Assembly (NCBI GenBank): GCA_028699915.1 | Contig: JAQVTR010000004.1 | Coordinates: 37,082-76,234 of the forward strand | Source of the DNA: Fidelibacterota bacterium | GTDB taxonomy: Bacteria > Fidelibacterota > Fidelibacteria > Fidelibacterales > Fidelibacteraceae | Direction of reading: 5' to 3' | Length of the DNA: 39,153 nt | Program-made: the position numbers and the translations under genes | Part shown: positions 7,182 to 16,201 of the stretch, piece after piece | Numbering within the stretch: the first letter of the stretch is position 1 | Layout: each line of letters opens with the position of its first letter | Notes under the pieces: model-generated | Database searches by the model: none | What the model saw: only the letters and a program-made list of their open reading frames with translations | Told to the model about the DNA's origin: nothing

Positions 7182-9279
7182 ACAAATATTCATCGCCCTT
7201 GCCGGTAATCCCAATTCCGGAAAAACCTCCATTTTCAACTGTCTTGCCGGAGCAAACCAGAAAGTCGGAAATTTTAGCGGCGTCACGGTTGAAAAAGTCG
7301 AGGGGAGCTTCCGGCACCGCGGATACACGATCCGTCTTGTCGACCTTCCCGGAACCTACAGCCTTTCGCCTTACAGCCCCGAGGAAAAGGTCGCGCGGGA
7401 TTTTATCCTGTTTCAAAAACCGGATATGGTCGTTAATATCGTGGATGCTACCAATCTTGAACGCAACCTGGTCCTGACCACGCAACTGATGGATCTGGAA
7501 GTCGAACTGCTGATTGTGTTCAATATGATCGATGAAGTTGAGAAGCAAAAAACCAAAATTGACTACCGGCAATTTGAAAAACTGTTCGGTGCTCATGTTA
7601 TTCCCGTCTCTGCGATCACGCAGTTCGGGATCCGTGATCTGCTGGATCATATTGTCGACATCAAATCCGGCAAAATTGAAACGCTGAAATACAAGCATCA
7701 GTACAGTGACGGGATCGAAGAAGATATCCGGGCACTGAGCGATGCCATTGCGGGAAGGACTGCCTGGAAGCATTTGCCGACCCGCTGGCTGGCGATAAAG
7801 CTGATCGAGCATGACCCCGATATCATCGCCATGTTAAAACCCTTCCCCTGCTGGGCTTCGATTGAAGAGTCCATCGGATCGACACGCGAGAAAATCCTGC
7901 GTTTTGAAAAAAAAGATGCCGAAGTCTTACTGGCGGAGGAACGCATGGCTTTTATCCGCGGCGCGATCAAAGAGACGGTGGTCAATGATGAAGAGCAGCG
8001 GGAATCCTTGACAGAAAAGATCGATAATATCCTTTTGCACCGTTTTCTGGGACTGCCGGTTTTTCTGCTGATCATGTATGCGATCTTTCAGTTTACTTTT
8101 CGCCTGGGAGAATACCCCATGCTTTGGATCGACCGCTTTTTTCAGCTCATAACCCGTTCGCTGGATGCGCTGATCCCGGCATCGATGTTAAAATCCATTT
8201 TGTTGGACGGAATCATTGCCGGAGTGGGGGGCGTGCTGGTTTTTTTGCCCAACATTCTGATCTTGTTTTTTTGCATTTCCCTGCTGGAGGCGACGGGATA
8301 CATGGCGCGCGTTGCTTTTGTTATGGACAAGCTAATGCACCGCCTTGGATTGCATGGCAAATCTTTTATACCCATGATCACCGGTTTCGGATGTACCGTA
8401 CCTGCACTCATGGCGGCACGTACCTTGCGCAACCGTGGTGACCGCATAACGACAATGATGGTGGTTCCTTTTTTCAGCTGCGGTGCGAAACTGCCGCTGT
8501 ATACCGTTGTGATCTCCGCCTTTTTTGCCCCGTCCATGGCGGGAAACGTTCTGTTCGGCATTTACATTTTTGGCGTATTGATCGGGCTGATCAGTGCAAG
8601 ATTGCTCAAGTCCACAGCGTTTAAGGATGAATCGGAACCTTTTGTAATGGAGCTTCCCCCTTACCGCAAACCTTCAGCCCGCAGTATGCTCAGTCAAACC
8701 TGGATCCGCGCTTACATGTACCTAAAAAAGGCGGGAACGGTGATCCTGCTGGCCAGCGTGATCATTTGGTTCGCAGGAACCTATCCTAAAAACGCGGAGC
8801 TGCACCGGCACTACGAATCTTTACGGCAGCAAGCCGCCGCTGATATTGTCAGTCTGGACCGTCAGGAAAAAGCGCAGCAGCTGCCTTACAGCTTTGCCGG
8901 CAGGATCGGGAAATTCTTTGAACCCTTGTCCCGACCCCTGGGTTTTGACTGGCGCCTGAATATTGCACTGATCAACGGCCTTGCCGCAAAGGAGATCGTC
9001 GTATCCACAATGGGAACGATCTATGCAATCGGAGATGTGGACAGCGATTTCAGGACGCTTGCCGAATCCTTGCGCAGCGATCCGCATTATTCCAAAGCCA
9101 CCGGTCTGTCATTTATGATCTTCGTACTGCTTTACGTCCCCTGTATCGCTTCGGTTGCCGTCTTTTTCAGGGAAAGCAGTTCCAAAAAATGGACTTTTCT
9201 CTTTGTGCTCTATACGCTTAGTGTTGCCTGGCTCGGTGCTTTTGCTGTATACCAGATCAGCACATTGCTGGGATTGTAA
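7168..9279 (+). CDS. feoB: Ferrous iron transport protein B
   Basis: FeoB is the inner-membrane Fe(II) transporter with a cytosolic G domain. Counting from the ATG at 7168, the G1 loop GNPNSGKTS spans 13-21, G3 DLPGTYSL starts at 59 and G4 NMID is at 119-122. The membrane part carries the two Gate motifs: GCTVPALMAARTL at 408-420, and a later PFFSCGAKLPLY. Transmembrane segments run to the C-terminus. The start at 7168 is preferred because a G-rich ribosome-binding site (7153-7160) precedes it and the protein then begins at the G domain. A frame open from 7087 would overlap feoA heavily. At 703 residues it is a normal FeoB. It is translationally coupled to feoA and followed 15 bases later by a Fur-family gene. 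Confidence 0.95.
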   Translation: MADDKQIFIALAGNPNSGKTSIFNCLAGANQKVGNFSGVTVEKVEGSFRHRGYTIRLVDLPGTYSLSPYSPEEKVARDFILFQKPDMVVNIVDATNLERNLVLTTQLMDLEVELLIVFNMIDEVEKQKTKIDYRQFEKLFGAHVIPVSAITQFGIRDLLDHIVDIKSGKIETLKYKHQYSDGIEEDIRALSDAIAGRTAWKHLPTRWLAIKLIEHDPDIIAMLKPFPCWASIEESIGSTREKILRFEKKDAEVLLAEERMAFIRGAIKETVVNDEEQRESLTEKIDNILLHRFLGLPVFLLIMYAIFQFTFRLGEYPMLWIDRFFQLITRSLDALIPASMLKSILLDGIIAGVGGVLVFLPNILILFFCISLLEATGYMARVAFVMDKLMHRLGLHGKSFIPMITGFGCTVPALMAARTLRNRGDRITTMMVVPFFSCGAKLPLYTVVISAFFAPSMAGNVLFGIYIFGVLIGLISARLLKSTAFKDESEPFVMELPPYRKPSARSMLSQTWIRAYMYLKKAGTVILLASVIIWFAGTYPKNAELHRHYESLRQQAAADIVSLDRQEKAQQLPYSFAGRIGKFFEPLSRPLGFDWRLNIALINGLAAKEIVVSTMGTIYAIGDVDSDFRTLAESLRSDPHYSKATGLSFMIFVLLYVPCIASVAVFFRESSSKKWTFLFVLYTLSVAWLGAFAVYQISTLLGL

Positions 9280-9294
9280 AAAAGGAATTATGCT

Positions 9295-9732
9295 TTGTAC
9301 CAGTCTCCCGAATACCGGCAATTGACAGATTATCTTCACGTCCAGGGCCTGAACGTTACGCCGGAGCGCATGGAAGTCCTTTCTTTGGTCCTGAAACAGA
9401 AAGGACATTTCCGGATTGAGGATCTGATCCGGAACAGTGCGCGAAGAAAAAAGAGTATTTCCCGGGCTACCATTTACCGTTCGCTCAAGACCATTGAGCA
9501 GGCGGGTTTGATCAAATCCATTCGCAGCATCAATGATGAAAAGATCTATGAAATTGTCAAGGGGCATCATGATCACATGATCTGTGAACAATGCGGTGCG
9601 ATCATCGAATTTCATAATTCTGAACTTGAATCCCTGCAGGACCGGATCTGCAATTCCCGGAATTTTACAGCTTCCCGGCACGTAATGAAAATTTTCGGAA
9701 TCTGTTCGGCCTGTCAAAAAAAGCAGGAATAA
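9295..9732 (+). CDS. Fur-family metal-responsive transcriptional repressor
   Basis: This is a winged-helix DNA-binding protein of the Fur/PerR/Zur family, 145 residues. The recognition region SRATIYRSLKTIEQAGLI (57-74) is followed by the sensory HHDH at 91-94. Two zinc-binding cysteine pairs are C97/C100 and C137/C140. The start is a TTG at 9295 placed 7-8 bases after AAAGGA; no in-frame ATG exists near it. Its place behind feoAB and the Fur-box-like palindrome at 6793-6819 suggest an iron sensor that represses its own operon. PerR or Zur specificity cannot be excluded from sequence alone. Confidence 0.9.
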   Translation: MYQSPEYRQLTDYLHVQGLNVTPERMEVLSLVLKQKGHFRIEDLIRNSARRKKSISRATIYRSLKTIEQAGLIKSIRSINDEKIYEIVKGHHDHMICEQCGAIIEFHNSELESLQDRICNSRNFTASRHVMKIFGICSACQKKQE

Positions 9733-9813
9733 ATCTCGAATACAAAGGATTGGGTCTGTTATACTCAAACAATCCTAAAATATTGTCAGTGATTAAGTGC
9801 GGAAGCGCCGAAA

Positions 9814-11904
9814 TCACATTCGCGGTGGTCGGGGTCTGCCCGGGCTGTTCACTTGCTGCCGGATCGGGTGTTCCCGGCGTTTATCGGTATCCGTTCCGTT
9901 CCCGGTTTCCGGACCGTTAACAATGCCGTTGACGGCATCGCTCATGGCGAGCGAATCTCCTGCAAGAAAGGCCTGATAATTGGCAATATTGGTTTCAATC
10001 GCGGCTAGACGGTGCAGACTTTCGCGTGCCGCTTCCGTCCCGGAATAAAGATCCGCGGCAAGATGATAATAATGCAGTGTGCTGTCTTTTGTATCCCTTG
10101 TGCGGCTCAGTTCATGATCATAGATCCAGGCGATGTTGTACGTGATAAAAGCGGCGCTCTTCGAATCCATTTCCGGATCCTGCAACAGATTCCTGAAAGC
10201 CTTTACGGCTTCATCATATTGTCCCGTATCCATTAGCTCTTTTTCGATCTTCAGGATCTTTTCCTGGTTTTGGTAATAAAGTAAAGAATCGCGTGGAATG
10301 CGTTCCAGGATAAAATCCGAAAATTCCGATTCCGGGAATTTTTCCGAAATAATGCGCTTGATCGAATCCGCCCGGGTTTTTTCGCCAAATTTATATTCCC
10401 AGACATAAGCCTGGGAATACAGCGCTTGAGGAACGACGGGAATAAAGTTGATTTTTTCGCTTATCATCCGGTATATCTGCAGAGCGGTATCTGGGAAATT
10501 AAGCTCAAACAAGAACAGACCTGCTGCATTCAGCAGCGCATCGCTGTAATTTTGGGCGGCGGACTCAAATTCTTTTTTCCTGCTTGTATAAAGGTTCATG
10601 GAAGCTGCAGCCCTGATCAGGGAATCGCTGCGCGTGCTATCGGCGTATAAGGTGTCCTGCAGAATCGTTTCTCTTTCCCGGATCTCAGCCAATGCGGAAT
10701 CGCCGAGCATGCGGAAATGTTCGTCCGGACGGTCAAGGAGGGGAGGAAACGCCGTTGTATAATTTTGGATATCGGTCGTGATCTTTTTCAGTTGTGTCAG
10801 GCTTAGGATATACTGGTTGGCCAGCTCTCCTTCTTCCGCCTGCCGGCGTTTGGTTTGTGCGCGCTTAAAATAAAAATCCGAAGAATCGAGGTTCGTCTCG
10901 AAATAGATATAATAAAGTCCCAGCCGGTATGCGGCACGTGCCCAGGCGTTGGACTCCCGGCTGTTGCGAAACAGATTTTCGGAATCCTGTACAATGAATT
11001 TTAGTTTCTCAACTGTTTTATGCCTTTCTCCGCGGTTTAAGAGAATGATGGCTTCCTCAAAGATTATGTCGCCCCAGTAAGGCGCAATGCGGGAATCCTT
11101 CAAAGATTCTTTTATATATTCATCCGCTTTTTCCAAATCTCCCTGCAGGCGGTGTGCGCGGATATAGGTAAGCTGAACGTGGGCGCGCTGTTCGTCAAAA
11201 CGGATGTTGCGTGCGGCACGGTCGGCGTACTGCAATGCTTCACGGTGACGTTCCTGCGCAATAAGGATGGAAGCCGCCTGGAGATAGTTGTTGCATTTGA
11301 CGTCTTTTTGCATCGCCTGATCACCGGCCTGTATAAACGCTTCGAGTGCTTTAACGGAATCCTTTTCCTGCAGCGCAAGGTTTGCCATCAGGCTGTAGGC
11401 ATCGCTGAAATATGCGCGGTTCCCGGAATTTTCCAGAAACTGGTTGAGCAGATCATAGGCTAGTGTCTTTCTGCCCATTTCAAAATAACACTTGGAAATC
11501 CAAAGCTTGGCTTCATAGTAATAACGGCTTTCCGGATAGCGCAAAGTGAGTTTTTCCAGCTCCTCCAGTGCGCGTTCATAGCGGCCAAGCTGAAACTGGC
11601 AGACGCTGTTGAAAAACATGACGTCATCCACATAAGACGAACGCGGGAATTTCCGGATAACCAGTTCCGCCTGCTGGATAGCCCGGTTCAGAGAAGTCCG
11701 GGTCTGTACGGACAAGCGGGTCTTGTCTTCTTCCTGTTCGTACTGCGACTGTGCCGTTTTAAAATATACACGGGCATTGTAATAGGTGTTGAAATAGGCA
11801 TTCAGGTCTTGCCAGGTGCGGACAAAAATGTTGTCTTTTGCATGAAGCGTTGCAGCACCGAACAGCGAAAGCAGAAGGAGTAAGGTCAGAACTCGTTTGT
11901 ACAT
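9814..11904 (-). CDS. Exported tetratricopeptide-repeat protein, function unknown
   Basis: A 696-residue exported protein. The N-terminus MYKRVLTLLLLLSLFGAATLHA is a signal peptide without a lipobox cysteine. The rest is almost wholly helical TPR-like repeats with BamD-like spacing (for example FPRSSYVDDVMFFNSV, YPESRYYYEAKLW and GDLEKADEYI). The tail after about residue 655 is low-complexity and rich in G, R and P. The opening NTYYNARVYFK is reminiscent of the TPR proteins SprE/PorW, which act in type IX secretion. Since T9SS cargo is encoded nearby this is a plausible role, but I cannot confirm it. It is convergent with the Fur-family gene and stands alone in transcription. GGAG lies about 12 bases upstream of the ATG, a little far. 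Confidence 0.78.
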   Translation of the reverse strand: MYKRVLTLLLLLSLFGAATLHAKDNIFVRTWQDLNAYFNTYYNARVYFKTAQSQYEQEEDKTRLSVQTRTSLNRAIQQAELVIRKFPRSSYVDDVMFFNSVCQFQLGRYERALEELEKLTLRYPESRYYYEAKLWISKCYFEMGRKTLAYDLLNQFLENSGNRAYFSDAYSLMANLALQEKDSVKALEAFIQAGDQAMQKDVKCNNYLQAASILIAQERHREALQYADRAARNIRFDEQRAHVQLTYIRAHRLQGDLEKADEYIKESLKDSRIAPYWGDIIFEEAIILLNRGERHKTVEKLKFIVQDSENLFRNSRESNAWARAAYRLGLYYIYFETNLDSSDFYFKRAQTKRRQAEEGELANQYILSLTQLKKITTDIQNYTTAFPPLLDRPDEHFRMLGDSALAEIRERETILQDTLYADSTRSDSLIRAAASMNLYTSRKKEFESAAQNYSDALLNAAGLFLFELNFPDTALQIYRMISEKINFIPVVPQALYSQAYVWEYKFGEKTRADSIKRIISEKFPESEFSDFILERIPRDSLLYYQNQEKILKIEKELMDTGQYDEAVKAFRNLLQDPEMDSKSAAFITYNIAWIYDHELSRTRDTKDSTLHYYHLAADLYSGTEAARESLHRLAAIETNIANYQAFLAGDSLAMSDAVNGIVNGPETGNGTDTDKRREHPIRQQVNSPGRPRPPRM

Positions 11905-12089
11905 GCGTTTTGATCGCTCCGTTTTATGAAAAGTTCCATCAACGCCGATAAAATAAGCAGGATATCCCGGGTAAGAAACAAGAAAAAAGGAAAAAGAGCC
12001 GGGGAAGCGTTACGTGAAAAGAGATTCGGAGCGGGAACGCGGATGCCTGTTCCCGGTTTCCGGGATCATTACGCCGTCACCAAGCTCAG

Positions 12090-12110
12090 AAAAAAGCAAT
12101 TTAAAAATTG
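12090..12110 (-). terminator. Possible terminator after the eamA-type gene
   Basis: On the minus strand CAATTT / AAATTG (12097-12110) forms a 6-bp A/T-rich stem followed by C and six T. It lies 29 bases after the stop of the EamA transporter gene, as expected for the end of the 12139-16086 operon. The stem is weak. The rest of the 234-bp gap (11905-12138) shows nothing else convincing. Confidence 0.4.
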
Positions 12111-12138
12111 ACCCGGAGCTTTGGCAACCGGCAGAAGA

Positions 12139-13044
12139 TCATATTTCCGGAGTCCGGATACGACTCAGGGATTTTTTGCGGGCTATCCAGAGCGCGAGAA
12201 TAATGAGCAGAGACCCTGCTATGAGATTCCATTTCAGGACTTCGAATCCCAGTAATACCGAAAAGAAAATGGTTGCCGGCGGATGTGTGGAAATGATCAG
12301 TCCCGTCCGCGACGGATCGATGCGCCGCAGAATGGCGAAATAATTCAAATAGGACATGCCGCTGCTGAAGATTCCCAGGAACGCAATGCTAAGCCAGGCT
12401 TTCCACGTGACCGTCTGCAGGTCTGCCTGCACAAAACGGTAAATGCCCCAGGGAGCGTAAACTATGCTTGCCAAAATGATCAGGATCAGCGCCAGTTGCA
12501 GGGAGCCGTATTTATGGACATAATTTTTGCTGTATGCCGTATAAAAAGACCAGCAGATCATGGCAAGAAAGACCAGTGCATCCCCGAACATGATTTCTCT
12601 GTTAAAGATCCAGATACTGTCTCCCAGAACGACAAAAACCCCGAACAGGGAGAGCAGGGATGCCGCAATGATCTGTTTCGAGGCGGATTCTGCCTTGCGT
12701 GCAATGTCGATAAAAATGATCACGATGGGCGTCAGCGCATAGATCATGGGGGGATGACTGGGAACGGTGTAACGCAGCGCCTGTGCAAAAAGGACCTGAT
12801 TGAAAAGCTGTCCCAGCAGCATCAGGAGGAAGAGCATTTTAAAATCCGAAATATCGATATGAAGGGGAACCTTCCGCAGAAGGACGATAAGTCCCAGAGC
12901 CGCAGTTCCCAACAGATAACGGAAAAAAGAGATCACAAAAGGATCGATCTCCATCGCAGCCTGTTTGGCGGCAATGTTGGTCAGCCCTATGATCAGTGCC
13001 TGAAAAAAGATCAGCAGCAAGGTAAAGGCTTTATGATTTCCCAT
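12139..13044 (-). CDS. EamA-domain (DMT superfamily) transporter
   Basis: This is an inner-membrane carrier of the drug/metabolite transporter superfamily with ten predicted membrane helices in 301 residues. It is built as two EamA repeats (residues about 8-140 and 150-288). The first repeat shows FFRYLLGTAALG and a helix ending near PPMIYALTPI. The second contains MSYLNYFAILRRIDPSRTGL and a basic tail. DMT carriers export or import amino acids, nucleotides or other metabolites, and the substrate cannot be predicted here. It begins 3 bases after the barrel gene, so it belongs to the operon led by the YhaM-type gene. Confidence 0.9.
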   Translation of the reverse strand: MGNHKAFTLLLIFFQALIIGLTNIAAKQAAMEIDPFVISFFRYLLGTAALGLIVLLRKVPLHIDISDFKMLFLLMLLGQLFNQVLFAQALRYTVPSHPPMIYALTPIVIIFIDIARKAESASKQIIAASLLSLFGVFVVLGDSIWIFNREIMFGDALVFLAMICWSFYTAYSKNYVHKYGSLQLALILIILASIVYAPWGIYRFVQADLQTVTWKAWLSIAFLGIFSSGMSYLNYFAILRRIDPSRTGLIISTHPPATIFFSVLLGFEVLKWNLIAGSLLIILALWIARKKSLSRIRTPEI

Positions 13045-13047
13045 AGA

Positions 13048-14520
13048 TCATTTCCACCAGTACCATTCCAGGCTCAATGCGGTAAAAAAGGTGTTGCCGT
13101 AACGAAAGTCCGAGGAAGTATAAACGCCCTGATATAAATAATACTGCAGATCTCCTCCGGGTTTGAGCGGAGCAGAAAGATCCCAGACAAGCGCAAAGCT
13201 TTGGATACGCATCCGGAGCTGCAGCGCCGCTTTGAAATCGAGGACCGGATCTCCGTTCCCGCTGCGCAGATAAAAGAGGCCGCTACCGTCAAAACTTACA
13301 TTGTCGGGATTCTCGTGCAAGATCGTCTGAAAGTACAGGTCACCGTCAAGCCGCATTTTTCCGCCGGCGGGTTTTGTCCGGATTTCCATTCCCAGTGTAA
13401 ATGCCGCGATCTCCGGATGGTAGTACCCTTTTGGCGGATTCACATGGTAATAGGCGCTTCCGCGTCCGTACAGATCGACGCTTCGGGTTTTAAAGCGGTA
13501 TTCGGCCAGGATCTTTCCTCCGTAATAAGCCGGAAGCGGATCAGGGATGGAATCGTGAAAGATCTGCGCAGCCGGCGGGAAATCATAAAAAGCCCCGGCG
13601 TCTGCCTTGAGAGAATGATGTTTTTTGTTCAGATTCAGGCTGCTTTTGATTCCAATATATTGATTAGCCATTTGCCCAATAATGAATTGCGGATTCCGTA
13701 CTTTAGCGTAGGCTTCTAAAGAAAAAGGTCCAGGACGAAAGCCGATCTGTGCAATGGGGAAAAGGCGTCCGGGTGCGATGCGCAGGGCCAGATGTGCGAA
13801 AAATTTTTCGGAACGGTAGCGGACTCCGGGCCGGAAAACACGCATGGGGATACCTTTCTCGTCGATCCGGAAATAGCGGTTTTCCAATATCCCGTAAACG
13901 GACAGCGGTCGGTTGATATTGTATTGCATTTCGATGTACTGGTGGAAAACATCATGATTGGCGGTGTTTGCCTGTTGCTGTTCGATCATATTGAAATCGA
14001 TGCCGCCCGAGAGCCCCAGCTTGTCCGTAAACCGATGCCGGAAAGTCAGCCCCTGGCTGCGAACATCATATACATAGCTGTCATTCTGAAGCTGCAATTT
14101 TTGTGAATTCCGGGTATGAAAATACTCCACTTCCCCGCGCTGATGGCGATAATGCAGTACTGCATCGCTGCGGTCGCTGGACGAAGGACCGCGGTAGTGC
14201 AGCCATTCTACTGCGGCGCTCCAGCGTTGCGGAAAGGAATACGGTACGTATTTGACCGTTACATCAGCAGAAAATCCCAACATGCCGTTTTGCGGGTCCG
14301 CATAAAAAAGCTGGTCCCAGCGGCCATAGGTAAAGGAAGAATCCTCATAATTGCGGCTGAAAAGAAAGTCGCCGGGTTGCAGCCAGGATTGCGGATAGAT
14401 CAGGCCCATTCCGCGCAGTTCCGGGTCCATTACGGTATAATTCCGGTAACTGTCCACGCTCAGTTCGTAAGCCCCGAGGAAAACGCACAAAAAAAGTGAC
14501 AGAAAAAGGCGCCGGTCCAT
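13048..14520 (-). CDS. Predicted outer-membrane beta-barrel protein, unrecognised family
   Basis: I do not recognise this 490-residue protein. It starts with a signal peptide (MDRRLFLSLFLCVFLGAYELS) and then has many amphipathic strands rich in Y, F, W and R separated by polar turns. It ends FFTALSLEWYWWK, near-aromatic as in beta-barrels. No carbohydrate-binding, protease or TonB motifs were seen. Its ATG overlaps the stop of the ECF S-component gene by one base, and the EamA gene follows after 3 bases. AGGAG lies just upstream. The context suggests an outer-membrane port for the same solute handled by those inner-membrane proteins, but this is inference. Confidence 0.72.
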   Translation of the reverse strand: MDRRLFLSLFLCVFLGAYELSVDSYRNYTVMDPELRGMGLIYPQSWLQPGDFLFSRNYEDSSFTYGRWDQLFYADPQNGMLGFSADVTVKYVPYSFPQRWSAAVEWLHYRGPSSSDRSDAVLHYRHQRGEVEYFHTRNSQKLQLQNDSYVYDVRSQGLTFRHRFTDKLGLSGGIDFNMIEQQQANTANHDVFHQYIEMQYNINRPLSVYGILENRYFRIDEKGIPMRVFRPGVRYRSEKFFAHLALRIAPGRLFPIAQIGFRPGPFSLEAYAKVRNPQFIIGQMANQYIGIKSSLNLNKKHHSLKADAGAFYDFPPAAQIFHDSIPDPLPAYYGGKILAEYRFKTRSVDLYGRGSAYYHVNPPKGYYHPEIAAFTLGMEIRTKPAGGKMRLDGDLYFQTILHENPDNVSFDGSGLFYLRSGNGDPVLDFKAALQLRMRIQSFALVWDLSAPLKPGGDLQYYLYQGVYTSSDFRYGNTFFTALSLEWYWWK

Positions 14521-15116
14521 TAAGCTCCTTTCAGATAATGGGGGTAGTTCCGGAGAACATAACGCAGGACCAGTACGATCAGGATTGAAAAACTGACGGT
14601 ATTGGCGATCATGTTGACCAGATAAAAGGGAATTCCGCTGATGATCGTAGCCAGGGTTTGTTCGGCGTCATAGCCTGAAGTAAGCGTAAAGGAAAGGGTG
14701 GTAAGGACATTGTAGAGCAAGGTTAGCAGCAGCCCTTCGGTGCCCAGGATAAGTGCAGCCGATATCGGACTGCGCTTGAGCAGCGCCGGTAAGAACAGAC
14801 GCGAAAGGGCGCCTGAAAGCGCAATGAGGGCAAAGCCCAGCAATTGCGCAAGCAGAAGGGTGGGGAATGCCAGTGAAGAGCCGAAGGGATTGGCGATACT
14901 GAAAAGAGTTTCTCCGATCAGGGCGACAAAAAGTCCGCGTTTCCAGCCTAAGAGCAAACCGGCAAGAAAGGCTGTCAGGGTAATGAATTCCAGATTGGGA
15001 ATATAGCTAAAAGTGTATGCCAGTCCCAGAAACAGGGCCAGAAATATACCGGTCTCAGCGATCTTGCGGTTTTTTTTCAGGACTTTGTTTTGCGTTTTCT
15101 TTTCCGTTGTTGTCAT
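14520..15116 (-). CDS. ECF transporter substrate-binding (S) component
   Basis: A 198-residue membrane protein with about six hydrophobic helices, fitting the S components of energy-coupling-factor (vitamin or queuosine precursor type) importers. It has the usual early IFLALFLGLAYTFSYIPNLEF helix and a GLLLGWKRGLFVALIGE turn. The first 20 residues are basic and overlap the upstream YhaM-type gene by 62 bases. No later standard start codon precedes the first helix, so ATG 15116 is kept. The EcfA/EcfT energizing module is not in the window; a shared module elsewhere (group II) is needed. The ligand is unknown. Confidence 0.82.
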   Translation of the reverse strand: MTTTEKKTQNKVLKKNRKIAETGIFLALFLGLAYTFSYIPNLEFITLTAFLAGLLLGWKRGLFVALIGETLFSIANPFGSSLAFPTLLLAQLLGFALIALSGALSRLFLPALLKRSPISAALILGTEGLLLTLLYNVLTTLSFTLTSGYDAEQTLATIISGIPFYLVNMIANTVSFSILIVLVLRYVLRNYPHYLKGA

Positions 15117-16086
15117 CGTTCACCGTTGGTTTTTTATAAAGCGGAACCCGGAAGTAATTGTTCATGGAAGTCCAGTCGCCGTCATCCAGTTCCTGATTGA
15201 TCGCGTTTTTCATCATATCGATGCGTACATCGAGTTCATCCAGGTAGTGGACCAGCAGGGCTTCGGGGAAAGCGGGTTTTTTCAGAGCCTGGTATTCGTA
15301 CTGCCCGTGATGGGATAAAAGGATGTGATGCATTTTAAGCCGCAGTTCAGGCGGAAAATCCGGGATCTTTGCGATCGCTTTTTCAACCATGGCATATCCC
15401 AGTGCCGTATGTCCCAGGAACTGCCCCTCATCGGTAAAGCTGTTATCGGGATATCCGCTGAGTTCTTCGAGCTTTCCAATATCATGCAGAAGAATGCCGG
15501 CAACGACCAAATCCGAATCCAGTTTATACTGCCTGGCGGCATATTGACCCAGATTCAGCATATAGACCAGATGTTCCAAAAGTCCCCCGCTGACGGCATG
15601 ATGCAGGCGCAAACTGGCAGGATGTTTCATGATTTTGCCCTGATTATCTATGATTAGCAACTGTAAAAGTGCTTTAAGCCACGGATTATTCACTTTATTG
15701 ATCAATTTGTCGACAAATTTCCACATTCGCTCCGGATTTTTCTCGGTATGGGGTAAAATCAGCTCCCATGAGAAGCCTTTTGAAGAAAAATCCTCCTCAT
15801 TGACGGGGACAATGCGCGTAATATTCAGTTGAGAGCGGCCGCGGAAATCTTCGACAAAGGCACGAACGCCGACCGGAGCGCCGGTCTCGATCATGGGTTC
15901 AATGTCGCCGGCATGTTCCCAGATCTTGCCCATGATCGTTCCGGAACGGTCCGACAAAAGCACATCCAGATAGGGTTTCCCCTCACGCGTAAGCCGCAGA
16001 TGTTTCTCTTTTAGAAGCAGATATGCACGGATCTCGTCATTGACCTTGAATGCCCGGATCATGGATAAAGGTATTGTCTGTTTCAT
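15055..16086 (-). CDS. yhaM: YhaM-type 3'-5' exoribonuclease (OB-fold plus HD domain)
   Basis: Two domains match the YhaM/Cbf1 family. An N-terminal OB-fold (about 12-95) has a DVLLSDRSGTIMGKIW core. The C-terminal HD phosphohydrolase/nuclease domain has HH at 162-163 (LHHAVSGGLLEH), the HD pair at 201-202 (LLHDIGKLEEL), and later GHTALGY and HHILLSHHG. YhaM acts on the 3' ends of RNA and single-stranded DNA with a divalent metal. The last 30 residues are hydrophilic and overlap the ECF gene. GGGGGTGA lies 5 bases before the ATG. At 343 residues it is slightly longer than the usual 310-320. It is the first gene of a four-gene operon and divergent from the TonB receptor gene. Confidence 0.88.
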   Translation of the reverse strand: MKQTIPLSMIRAFKVNDEIRAYLLLKEKHLRLTREGKPYLDVLLSDRSGTIMGKIWEHAGDIEPMIETGAPVGVRAFVEDFRGRSQLNITRIVPVNEEDFSSKGFSWELILPHTEKNPERMWKFVDKLINKVNNPWLKALLQLLIIDNQGKIMKHPASLRLHHAVSGGLLEHLVYMLNLGQYAARQYKLDSDLVVAGILLHDIGKLEELSGYPDNSFTDEGQFLGHTALGYAMVEKAIAKIPDFPPELRLKMHHILLSHHGQYEYQALKKPAFPEALLVHYLDELDVRIDMMKNAINQELDDGDWTSMNNYFRVPLYKKPTVNDDNNGKENAKQSPEKKPQDR

Positions 16087-16201
16087 CTCTCACCCCCTTT
16101 TAATTATCTGGAAATGTATAAAAAAAACTTTGCTTTTTAAAGAAAGTATTTTATTTTCCTCCAACACTAAGCAAGCACATGAAAATATTACAGGAAATAG
16201 T

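Noticed and set aside
9747-9776. AGGATTG/CAATCCT inverted repeat between the Fur-family and TPR genes
   Set aside because: The 7-bp stem has a 16-base loop and no T-tract, too weak to call a terminator.
12032-12055. CGGGAAC/GTTCCCG inverted repeat downstream of the EamA gene
   Set aside because: A short stem with a 10-base loop in GC-rich DNA, no T-tract and no second copy; chance is likely.
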